Shown here piece after piece: positions 24,584 to 34,700 of a stretch of DNA of 64,000 bases. A program made the translations under genes and the position numbers. The stretch is from Plantago elongata (Eukaryota > Streptophyta > Magnoliopsida > Lamiales > Plantaginaceae), in the NCBI GenBank assembly GCA_036897095.1, contig JAYMSP010000218.1, positions 1-64,000 on the forward strand, given 5' to 3'. The stretch's first letter is position 1; every line of letters begins with the position of its first letter. The notes below the pieces were generated by a model. The model was not told where the DNA came from. It did no database searches and saw only the letters and a program-made list of their open reading frames with translations.

Positions 24584-27103
24584 ATCTCCGCCCTATGGAG
24601 CCCCAGGTTGAGCCACCCCAACATCCGGGTACCGAGCAACATCTATCACCGGGATAATACAGAGCGGAGTAACCGCTCGGACCGTATCTTCAATGCCCGA
24701 CTCAAACATGGCTACATCAGGGGCTTCATCAGTGGTATCTTCTACGAATGCGAGTGTTATAACCTAAGTTATGGCATAGGAAACCGACCTCGAGAGAAAG
24801 CTCGTCCATTTCGGATCCGTTGTTGGCACCAATCTCCCGAGTAGTGGTGCGATGAACATGACCGGCTTGAGAAGCAGAAGCCACTAGTTGTCGATCCGGA
24901 TCTGATGAACCGGGAACTTTAAGGCGGTAGGAAGAATTATTTATCTCTGGGTTAGCCTGTCTTCCCCTTGTTCAGGCCCTTGATTCGGCTCCTCAACAAT
25001 CTCCTCGGTGAGTACGTCAGCCAGCTCCGCCAAAGTCACGGAGTAAGACCCTGACTGCGAGCTAGACTCAGGCTCGGATCCATAGCTCTGACCTTCTCAA
25101 ATGTTCTGGCTATCACTATGGGATATCCTAGTAAAGGAATGAAAGGGTTAAGTCTAAAAGGTGCGGATTAACCTAGCTGAGCAAATCAAGATCGAATTGG
25201 TACAAAGCGTTTCTCATCGGATCGTAATCCAAAGGTCCCCCTAGCCCTAATTTCAGTTAGAAGTTAGCGAGCGCGGTCAAAATTATCCGGATTAGCTTAA
25301 TTGTCTATGCGTAATCAAGTCTCTTGGCACGATTCGGATAAAAGAAACAGCCATATCATGCATCTTAAGGACAGTAAAGACGAAGCACCACATAGACGAA
25401 AATGAAGAATAATATTCCGAAAACAAAGAAGGGTCCGGAGAGTTACTTGTTTGTATCGGAAATTGGATCGAAGGCAGCTTCCGCTTTAGATTGCTCTACC
25501 ACCGTGCTTCGGATCACTCAACTATTCTGCTTCGGATGGTATTTTGCACAAAAATCCACTCTCTAGAAATGCGATGGAATCGATGTTGACGACACCCCTA
25601 TTTATAGGAGGGGACAATTTTGTAAATCCAACTGCCCACGCGATCGTGGCCACGATCTAACCACCCATTATATGTAATCCAACGGCTCAGATCATTTGGT
25701 GAATCTGAAAAGGCTTAATGGACACTAATGCACTTAACGACATTTGGTATTACCCTCGGATATGATGGACCAACTGTACAATGCAAGTCATAAAGGGAGA
25801 TACGGATACATGGGAATAAGCAAGAAGCGATATATGCATTTCAGTCCGGATATAACTATGCGGATAAGCCGTTCAAACAACCACAAAAGATGGAGAAAAA
25901 TATTGTCCGAAGTAATACAACTTTGGCAAAATACAAAAGTTTACGGGGTATACCCTGCCTTCAACAATCCACATCATTCGTGTTTAATTCGTCGGTCTAC
26001 ACATAGGCATCCGGACCCGCCCCCGCCACTACTCTCATCCGGGCGAGCCATCGCTTCCGTGCTTCCCTCTTGCGCTTCTTCCGGCCCGCGGTGTGTGAGC
26101 AAGTGATCCGGCGACCGAGCTCCTTTAACTCCCACAAGTCCCTCTTCGGGCACGACAGTTCTCTCAAAACCGGATCATGGTCAATCGGATCTGTCGAAGT
26201 CCCCTTACCCTGATACGCAGGAGAATGCCAAACCCCGCAATCACAATTCATTAGATCTCGCCATCCCTAATACCCATGAAAGATAGGAGAATTGAATGAA
26301 TGGTTACTCGGCCTACGAGCCTCGGATGACCGAGGAGCCGGAGCTGGAGCCTCAAAGGGGACAATAGCCAAATTGGGGGCATCCACCGGAACAGGATCCG
26401 GATTAGGAGCTAGAAGAGGTACGGATTGACGAGTGGCATACTCGTCCTGATAGTGAGCCCAGCACGAAGGACCGGATTGACTCTTCGACACTCTGCATAC
26501 ACAACAATCGAAGCAAGATATAATAGATCTGAAGACTAGAAGACCCGAAATAAAAAACCACAGGAGAAGCAAAACGTACCTCGCGTAATCTTCTCTTCAT
26601 CTCAAATGGGTTAAAAATTTCGATCGACTGTGGTAAACATGAAAATGACTAGTTATAGGAAGATAATTTGGGCAGCACAAGCATTTATTTCTTCCCGCCC
26701 CTTCATATACACCGTTGATCTGTTTGATCCAACGATCACGAAGCAACTCAAAAGATGAAAAGACACAATTGGTCACCCAAAGCGTCGCTTCGAACAAGGG
26801 CACACCATACAAGCAGTCACTCCGGATGTCTCAAGATTTGGATGACAGACACATCATATCGGATGTATGAAGGTTCGGACGTCCGAGAGATATCTTTCAA
26901 ATACAAATACTCCTTTCTCAAAATTACAATCCGAGATCTTTTGCCTCGGATTGTATGAAAAAAGGAGGGGGGGGGGGAGAGAGATATATTCTCAGAAGGA
27001 CTGCAAGGACCATTAGACACGGATTTCTTTTCTCATGGAACGGATTGAACAAAAGACTTCTCCTTTTTCATATTTCCCAACTATCTTTTACTAAGATACT
27101 TGG
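24584..27103. other. Tat2 long spacer before the 3' LTR
   Basis: About 2.5 kb lies between the antisense ORF start and the polypurine tract. I see only short shadow frames; the 26,267-26,572 minus frame is Pro/Ala-rich (P-N-P-D-P-V-P-V-D-A-P) and has no recognised domain. A run of 11 G lies at 26,967-26,977. A promoter for the antisense ORF should lie here, but I cannot point to one with confidence. Confidence 0.5.
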
Positions 27104-27106
27104 AAT

Positions 27107-27119
27107 CTAGGGGGACATA
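27107..27119 (+). other. Tat2 polypurine tract
   Basis: The purine-rich TAGGGGGACATA stretch directly precedes the TGTTGA start of the 3' LTR. It is the expected primer site for plus-strand DNA synthesis. Confidence 0.65.
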
Positions 27120-27925
27120 TGTTGATACGGGAATATGTCCAGTCCGTCATTCAGACGTCCCAAGGGTAATTCATAAGACATCAATGTATTACAAGGAAAT
27201 CGCCAAGGATCCAAGCCTCAGACCATCCGAGGTCAAGCTTGGCCGAAATGTATGAAGAGTACCATAATTAGGATGCCCGGACCATAACATTACATCTGAG
27301 GATAACAGGTCCGGACCGCCATCACGTATGCATACATCCGAACCTAAAGATAATCGAGTGTGGCAAATCATAATACGTTAGTAAAGGAGGGCTCAATCTG
27401 TTCTGGACACTTTGGCCCGGAACCCTCACTTTAGATGTATTCACGTACAAGAAGACTCCGATGCCCTCAAATCCTACAAAATGACTAATCTAGCCCTGAA
27501 GCCCAAAAAGCTACGAACATGGGTTATGACAATCATATGATCCACGGGCTTAATTAAGCTGTACTAGCCCAACACTTGGTACAATCCAATAAGTCCAACC
27601 CAAGATGGAAATTAATCTCTATCAATAGGGAACACCTCTCAAGGTAAACTCAAGCATGCTTACTTAATATTCTCACTCTACTATAAGCTTTATACCTTCA
27701 GTGACACAGAGTTGACATACAATCACTCTCAAGTAAAGTCTCCCATCCGGTTTGATCCAAGGAAAACCGGGTCAAAAGGTTCTAACCCCCCTTCCAGTCA
27801 TCTGTGCAGGCTTGGATATATAGTTTCGGGTGCAAGGATTGGAGCTCACATCATCCAAGGACATTGAAGATTCGAAGAGTTTGTTGATTTTAGTAACATC
27901 CGAGGGTTGGGGTTTTACCTCAACA
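27120..27925 (+). mobile_element. Tat2 3' LTR
   Basis: It is 806 bp, begins TGTTGA and ends TCAACA, an inverted terminal pair. It is preceded by a polypurine tract and followed directly by LINE ORF2 sequence at 27,926. Its 3' 635 bp match the 5' LTR at about 93% by eye. Confidence 0.9.
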
Positions 27926-29334
27926 GGCATCACTACAGTACGTTGATTATAACTCTGATGATAAACAACAGATTTAGGCCACTAAGGTGGAACTTCAGTC
28001 CCTTTTAGACAAGGAGGAAATTGTGTGGAAGCAAAGAGCAAAAGTACAATGGTTAGCTGAAGGGGATCAAAATACTCATCTGTTGCACTCCAAAGCCTCA
28101 CAACGGAAGCGTAAGAATGAAATATTGGGGTTCATGGATGCTGCAGGGACGTGTTGTATTGATGAGCGGACTATTGGACATATTATTAATGATTATTTTC
28201 AGTCCGTTTTTGCTTCTCGGCACCCGCGAGAGGCTGATATTGAAAATGTAGTGGGGACTATGGAAACTCGGGTGGATGCTCGGATGAACCAGGAGCTAAC
28301 TCCCGTGTTTACTCCAAATGAGGTACGAACTGCACATTTTGATATGTACCGATGGAAATCACCTGGCCCCCGATGGTATGTCTGCCGTCTTTTACCAACG
28401 TTTTTGGAATACTGTTGTTACCTCTGTTGTGGATTGTGCTCTTAATTTCTTAAATAACAGAGTGCTTGACCCCAAACTTAATTTCCCTTACATTGTTCTT
28501 ATTCCTAAATGTAAAACCTGAACAGATTACTCAGTTTCGTCCCATCAGCCTTAGTAATGTAATTTTTAAGATAGCCTCAAAGGCTATTACTAATAGGCTT
28601 AAACCTTTTGTGGACTCAATTGTTTCTGAAACCCAATATGCGATTGTCCCAAACATATTAATTACTCATAATGTGCTTGTATCTTACAAAGTGAACCTTT
28701 TTTATGAAACAAAAACCAAAGGGTATGGATATTTTTATGGCTTTAGACTTGATATGAGAAAGGCTTACGACCGGGTTGAATGGTCTTTCCTGAAGAGAGT
28801 GCTTGAGCAACTAGGCTTTGCTACTTCTTTTATAGAGTTGATAATGCTTAGTGTGCGTATTGTCTCTTATTTTGTGCTTATGAATGGAGTTTAGTTCGAT
28901 CCTATCTTTCCCCTTACCTTTTTCTTTTTGTCATCAAAGCTTTTAGTGCTCTTATTTGTTGTGCGGAGGAGAATGAGGTGCTTCTAGGGATTGTTGTGAC
29001 TCCTCGAGCACCAAGAATTTCTTATCTTCTATTTGCTGATGATACACTATTATTTTGTAAAGCATTTGTTGAGGCTGCTTGTGGTATTAGTGATCTTTTA
29101 CACAGGTTCAGCCTAGCTTTGGGGCAGGAAATCAATTTGGAGAAGCGAACGGTGGTTTTTAGCAGAAATGCGGAGGCTGACAGGGTGGAGAAGACTACAC
29201 GTTGTTTGCCAGTGCGAGTGGTGGAGAAGCATGATAAATACTTGGGGTTGCCAACAGAGATGGGACGTTCGAAGAGGGACGTCTTTGGATGGTTGAGGGA
29301 AAGTGTGTGGAAGAAGGTGAAGGGTTCTTATTAA
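27926..29334 (+). pseudogene. LINE ORF2 reverse transcriptase
   Basis: It begins with the segment before RT (W-L-A-E-G-D-Q-N-T, 27,987-28,445). Then come F-R-P-I-S-L-S-N-V, L-D-M-R-K-A-Y-D-R-V-E-W (motif A with catalytic Asp, about 28,750) and Y-L-L-F-A-D-D-T-L-L-F (motif C, about 29,022-29,055). Y-L-G-L-P-T-E-M-G follows downstream. The frame is split at several points: a frame change near 28,370-28,470, a TAG at about 28,892, and a further change near 28,970. This is plain L1 RT, decayed. Confidence 0.9.
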
Positions 29335-30589
29335 GTCAGTGATTCAAGCTATTCCCACTTATGTTATGGGATGCTGCAAGCTTCCGGATTACCTTCTCCA
29401 CGAGATTGATTCACTGATTGCAAAGTTTTGGTGGGGCAGTGGAGGTGCACGGAAGAGGCAATGGGTGCAATGGGATACTTTGTGTAAATCTAAGAGATAC
29501 GGAGGGATGGGGTTCCGTGACCTACAGTCTTTTAATGTGGCTATGCTTGACAAACAAGTGTGGTGTATTATTCTTTATCCTGATTCTCTTCTTAGTAGGG
29601 TATTGAAGGTGAAGTACTTTCTGAACACTGATGATCTACATGCAACTCTGAACGGAAATGCTTCCTTCACTCCTTCACTTGGAAGAGTATTTGTGGTTCC
29701 ATAGAGCTTTTGTGACAAGGAATACATTGGCGAGTGGGGAATGGAGCTAGTGTTGACATTTGGGGCGACAATTGATTCCGCGAGATGGATCCATGAAGCC
29801 GTAAACTCCCAACAACACTCACCCGGGTGACTCGACTGTTTCTTCACTGATCGATGCTATTACAAGGGGATGGGATATTCAGGTTTTGCAGGCGCTATTT
29901 TGGGAGCCAGACATTGAAGAAATCTGGAGGATTCTGCTACTTATGCTTGCTTGCGAAGATGTGAGAATTTGGGCCAAACTAGCCATGGAAAATACTTCGT
30001 TTCTAGTGCATATCACCTGGCCTAGGACATTGAACGAACTAATCTGAAAACCAGAGTGGGGGGTTCGGGTGGGACATCCGTGGCTACAATCTGGAACTGT
30101 GTATGGAACGTGATGGTGCCGAAAAAAGTTAACGTCTTTCTGTGGAGGATGCTGCTGGAACCATTGCCTACAAATGTGGCTCATTGGAATAGAGGGATGG
30201 ACGTGAACACGAGTTGTCTGATTTGCGGTTGCTATGTTGCACACGTTTCGGGATTGCAGTTTTGCTCGTTCTTAGGGCTATATCTAATTTGCCTCACTCA
30301 CTCATCTATTTTGATTCTTCGGGTGTCTTTGAATTGGTTGAACAGGTCCGTGCAACCTTGAACAAGGAGGACTTCGAGTTCTTCATCGTCTCTTGCTGGA
30401 GCCTTTGGTTTCACCGGAATATAGTTGTTCATGACAACAAAAGATAGGAGCCTTTAGAGACGCTCCAATTTGTGCAGCAATATGTTCAACGTTTCCGGGA
30501 AGCTACATCCATATACCATTGTTCGAGGACTGCAGGCCCCCAACTAGCTACTCGATTGTTGCCACCATAACCCGAGGTTATTAAAATCA
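29335..30589 (+). pseudogene. LINE ORF2 C-terminal region
   Basis: From 29,339 the frame reads I-P-T-Y-V-M-G-C-C-K-L-P, K-F-W-W-G and G-G-M-G-F-R-D-L, the usual post-RT blocks of plant L1 elements. A decayed zf-RVT-like part (around 30,056-30,360) carries W-N-x-x-x-P-K-K-V-N-V-F-L-W-R and Cys residues in L-I-C-G-C. Several stops and frame changes (for example TAG at 29,702, TGA in 30,040-30,060) interrupt it. Confidence 0.75.
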
Positions 30590-31019
30590 ACTATGATGCC
30601 ACGGTGAGAGCACAAAGGAAGTTTGCAAGTATAGGAGTTGTAGCTCAGGCTACATGTGATGTGTTGGCATGGAAGAACGTCCTACTGTACCGTATATTGA
30701 AGGTGTTGAGGTTGCCGAGGCTATGGGTGCCCGTCGTGCAGTACTTATGGGCTATGAAGCTGATTACCCGCGTGTACAAGTCGAAGGGGACTGCTCTGGG
30801 TTAGTGGTGAAACTACGGGATGTGAACCCGTCTACTTCCGCAGTCGGTCACATTATAGAAGACACCAAGATATTGGCTTATGTTTTCACTTCAGTAGAGT
30901 TTTTGTTTACTATACAGGACGGGAATAAACTAGCACATGAGATATTGAATTGTTTAGACTCAGTTGACTCTGGTTTTACCGATTTTCCGGTAGTCAATCC
31001 TGATGTAATCACTCCTTGA
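30590..31019 (+). pseudogene. LINE ORF2 RNase H (RVT_3 type)
   Basis: The first part reads I-N-Y-D-A-T-V, the usual start of RNase H in plant L1 elements (normally N-x-D-G/A). A frame change then leads to E-V-A-E-A-M-G-A-R-R-A, Y-P-R-V-Q-V-E-G-D-C and G-N-K-L-A-H-E-I-L (30,669-31,019), the C-terminal blocks, including the V-E-x-D acidic position. The stop is at 31,017-31,019. A 3' UTR of about 30 nt and an A-run follow. Confidence 0.8.
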
Positions 31020-31557
31020 TATTCCTAATGAATTACTTTTTGGCCTAAAAAAAAGAACATATAGAGGCGGTGGATGAGAAGTAAGCCAAATGAAGGAAGT
31101 ATATGTTGACACGTAGACTAGTGATTAGTGAATCACGATATACGTGTTCCCATTTTATGCAAATCTTACTATTTAATAATATTTAAGTAAACAAATTATT
31201 TACCCCAGCTTATTTATTTGATTTTATAGAAGATGACTCGAAAATTTAAGGAGTACACTAAACATATACTATAAATTTAAACGGTTCATATTACGAAATT
31301 CAATCTTCCATAGGAGTTCGTTCGGATATAAAACGGTTAAAGTTAAGAGTAGTAACAAGCCAACCCAAAATTACGATCACGTAATATTAATTTTTAAATC
31401 CAGTTCATAAATCACAAATATACCATGATATATTATATACTTTATTTACTTTCACAAATAAGACCATGTAATATCACATATAAAAATAATACAATATACT
31501 TACAAACAAATTTAAACGTGCATATGAAGTGAAACGGGTCAGGGGCCTAACAAATTT

Positions 31558-32697
31558 ACCGGAGGATACCCCAAATGAGCACTTGGTTGGATTTAATTTC
31601 ATGTTGTACCTGCGAAGAATTGAAAAGGCATGGCAGAGGTGGTCTAGGTGTTGGTCGGCTACCAGTGACTTGACCAGCATATCGTCGATGTACACCTCCA
31701 TGGTGTACCCCCAGCATATTGGAGAACATGTGGTTGACTAGGCGTTGGTAAGTTGCTCCTGCATTCTTGAAACCAAAGGGCATGACCTTGTAGCAGAAGG
31801 TTCCTTTCCCTGTTACGAAGGATGTTTTCTCTTGGTCTTCAGGGTGCATCAGTATCTAGATGTAACCTGAGAAGGCATCCATGAAGCTTAGAAGCTCATG
31901 TCCTGTCGTGGCATCCACTAGCATGTCTATGTGTGGGAGTGGGAAAGAGTCCTTTTGACATGCTTTGTTGAGGTCAGTGAAGTTGATGCACACTCGCCAC
32001 ATTACATTCTTCTTCTTAACTACAATGACGTTAGCCAACCAATATAGGTAATGTACCTCGCGGAGTGAACATATTTCAAGTAGCTTTTGGACTTCCTCAT
32101 TTTTTTTAAATAAGAGAGCCTAAGCTCTCAGTTTTATATAATAAAGCTCATGGTGGTTTGTAAGAACCCGCAAACCACAAGAACCACATACATAAACCAT
32201 ACCACTTAGAGTACCACGGCACTAACAATAGCCTATGCCCCAAAAATAAACAAAATAGCTATAAGTTAGCATAGATACAGAACACCTACTCATCCACATT
32301 ATTAATATTATATGCCCACCAACCTAATCCAAAATAGGCTGCCTTCCCAGCTCGATATAAACCCATGTACGCACTCGCCAATAATGAGACTCCGCTATGA
32401 GAAGCCCTACCAACTTGCCGCCCTTTTGGACTTCCTCATTGATTACCTTATTCCGCTCTGGGACGAACTTCCGTAGTTTTTTCTGACTAGTGGATAGTCT
32501 GGATCAACCTCAAGCCTGTTGGTGATAACCTCTGGGTCGAATCCTGTCATATCTGCATGTGACCAAGCAAAGCAGTCATGGTGAACTTTGAGGAACATGA
32601 TTAGTTGCTCTCTTAGCTCTGGCCTCAACCTTACCCCAATCTGAACCTTCTGATATGGATAGTCTAGGTGAATCTGTACTTCATCAAGCTCTTCCAT
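31558..32697 (-). pseudogene. G1 RT, N-terminal and catalytic part
   Basis: From right to left the minus strand shows the pre-RT segment (C-F-A-W-S-H-A-D-M-T-G), then V-I-V-V-K-K-K-N, W-R-V-C-I-N-F-T-D-L-N-K-A-C, S-F-P-L-P-H-I-D, K-T-S-F, Y-K-V-M-P-F-G-F-K-N-A-G-A-T-Y-Q-R and Y-I-D-D-M-L-V-K-S. This is a clear Gypsy RT. It contains a 321-bp retroposon insertion (32,102-32,422) and ends at the AATTT copy bordering S1. Fossil. Confidence 0.85.
32084..32440 (-). mobile_element. Short retroposon (SINE or LINE 3' end) with 18-bp target duplication
   Basis: A perfect direct repeat CTTTTGGACTTCCTCATT stands at 32,084-32,101 and 32,423-32,440. The 321 bp between begins TTTTTTTAAATAAGAGAG, a poly-A tail on the minus strand. 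Next to the tail is a hairpin GAGAGC-CTAA-GCTCTC. I see no clear A/B boxes of a tRNA-derived SINE, so a SINE of another kind or a 5'-truncated LINE are both possible. Both leave target duplications of this length. It lies in G1 RT. Confidence 0.85.
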
Positions 32698-32794
32698 CCC
32701 TGGCTGGTCTAGATCGATTAGGGGGCTGAGTTGTTGTAATTGCTATAACTCGGTTGTCTTTGGTTTCAAGGCTTACATGTAACATGCTCTTACA

Positions 32795-33070
32795 TCACGC
32801 TGTTGACCAAATATCTCCTTCACCCCCACTTGGTTGGGATGTGAATAACCTGATGGTAGGTGAAGGAACCACTTTCATCTCATGGATCCATGGTCTGCCA
32901 ATTATGGCATTGTAGCTTGATGGAGTGTTTACGATCTTGAACTTCGTCGATAGGTTAACGCCTTCTGCGTAGACGGGGAGGGTAGCACTCCCAACTGTAT
33001 ACTTGCACTCTCCACTTAAATCATATAGAGTTGTCGGCTGGTGGAGGTTGGTGGTCTCATTTATACCCAA
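32795..33070 (-). pseudogene. G1 protease region
   Basis: The minus strand ends with S-S-Y-N-A-I-I-G-R-P-W-I, the conserved C-terminal protease block of Tat-type Gypsy elements (Y-N-x-I-x-G-R-P). It is preceded by a beta-strand-rich stretch (L-S-T-K-F-K-I-V). It lies between gag and RT, as expected. Confidence 0.75.
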
Positions 33071-33368
33071 TTATGTCAAAGCATCTTGAAAAATGAAGTC
33101 ATCTGAGCTTCCACAATGAGAACTCTCTTCGTAAGATAGTTTGCAATATGTACTGAAATAACTAAAGCATCGTCATGAGGAATGATTAGTTGCTTAGACT
33201 CTTAGTCCGAGAAGCTAATAGTTAAGTCAGACGAAGAGGTATCTGACACTCTGCGAGCATTGAGCTCAGGCCTTACCGTTTGCCTACTATGACGCTTTGC
33301 ATCAGAGAGACACTACTGATCTATGACCCTCCGGAGATGACATTGATTACCTTGTTGGTCTGAGGGGG

Positions 33369-33706
33369 CTAAGGAGGATCAGTGCCCTGCCGACCGGTGA
33401 GGGCCATTTTACCTTTAGCAAAGAGGTACTCCATCAAGTGCCCTGTCTTTAGCAGTTCGGCTACCTCTAGACGTAAATATATGTACTCTGATGATGCATG
33501 TTTGTGATCTCCATGAAACTCAAACCACTTGTTAGAGTTTCTCTGATCTGGAGGTGTTCTAAGCTTCCCTGGCCACCTGACGCTGTCACCCATGCTCTTC
33601 ATAACTGCGACACACTCCTTTGGTTCAATGTTGAGAGAGTAGCCGGAGGTGGTACTCGAGTTTCTGTCCTCCTTGGCTGAATCAGAGGGCGAGGTGGATT
33701 AAAGTA
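33369..33706 (-). pseudogene. G1 gag, C-terminal part
   Basis: The minus strand shows N-K-W-F-E-F-H-G-D-H-K-H-A-S-S-E-Y-I, the H-D/E-H-x-T/S-x-x-C-type nucleocapsid-like block of Tat gag, and V-A-E-L-L-K-T-G-H-L. It is interrupted at 33,707 by an LTR. The upstream gag part lies at 39,480-39,847. Confidence 0.7.
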
Positions 33707-34156
33707 TGTATGTCCTAGAGACAACCATTTATGAAGATTATGTGTACTATGATCACATTCAGTTTATAATTGTTTATAATACTATTATTGACATTGTATT
33801 TATTGAATTGATTATTGAGAAATTTACGCCAGCTCCCCTACAACGGACCCTAATTTCAAATTGGTCCCTGTCATTTCATCAATAGCATATTTGTCAATTT
33901 TATGTTTTTAAACCTTACTTCCCAAACATGACTTTATCTTTAATATCTAATTTTCTTTTCTTTTATTTCCTTTCTCACTTTTAAATTATTAAACGTTAAC
34001 CATAAAAAAAATTAAATAAAAAAATATTTTTTAGTTACTTTCAAAATATTAAAAAAATTATAAAAATAAAATAAATTAATATTTCAAATAGTCCCTTTCA
34101 AATATAATAATATAGTGACGAAATGAAATAAAACACTTTTAATGTTTAACCACTAT

Positions 34157-34251
34157 GACAACGAAGCGCAACTCAGTTGGTAAGAGGCTTCACCTCCAAA
34201 CAATAGGTCGGTGGTTGGAGTCATCCTTAAGCCGTTTCAAAAAGAAAATGA
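34157..34251 (+). mobile_element. tRNA-derived SINE copy in T1
   Basis: This 95-bp insert is flanked by an 11-bp target duplication TTAACCACTAT (34,146-34,156 and 34,252-34,262). It begins with a tRNA-like head containing CAACTCAGTTGGTAAGAG (A-box region) and GGTCGGTGGTTGGAGTC (B-box region, degraded) and ends with an A-rich tail CAAAAAGAAAATG. The related copy at 58,080-58,142 shares CTTCACCTCCAA and the B-box region. It is not a working tRNA gene, because there is no acceptor stem. Confidence 0.8.
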
Positions 34252-34262
34252 TTAACCACTAT

Positions 34263-34695
34263 ATTATTTATTAAAAAAACTTATTGGTGCTTGTTATATC
34301 GACCTAAAAATAAGTGGTAACCTTATTTCATGGAGAAGGAAGTAAGAAATATTAAAGCTTATACAATAAATCTCAAAATTGTTAACAAGTTAATATTACT
34401 TTGCGTATTACAATTTTTTTATATTTTTTTCTTTTATAATTTACTTCAAAACTTCCACTCGAAAAACTCCAAGTTATAGTACCTATATGAGCATGTAAAT
34501 ATGGATTTACTTCTATCTTTGTCATGATGTTTTGTATTTTTTATTATTTCATAATAAACGTTTATATTATATGCTATTTGCATAGAGCATGTAAATATGG
34601 ATTTACTTCTATATATCTTTTTCATGATGTTTTGTATTTTCATTTGTTATTTCATAATGGAATGTTTATATTTAAAATATTTACTATTTTTTTAA
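34263..34695. other. AT-rich interior of T1 with a duplicated segment
   Basis: No gene is visible. Two near-copies of a segment of about 115 bp (around 34,485-34,560 and 34,580-34,660) share GAGCATGTAAATATGG, ATTTACTTCTAT and TTTTGTATTTT. This is a local tandem duplication. Confidence 0.6.
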
Positions 34696-34700
34696 TAGGG

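Noticed and set aside
31055-31100. A target duplication for the LINE.
   Set aside because: I searched the left side for GAACATATAGAGG or similar and found no convincing match, so none is claimed.
34157-34251. A possible tRNA gene.
   Set aside because: It has A- and B-box-like parts but no matching acceptor stem. It is flanked by a target duplication and ends in an A-rich tail, so it is a SINE.
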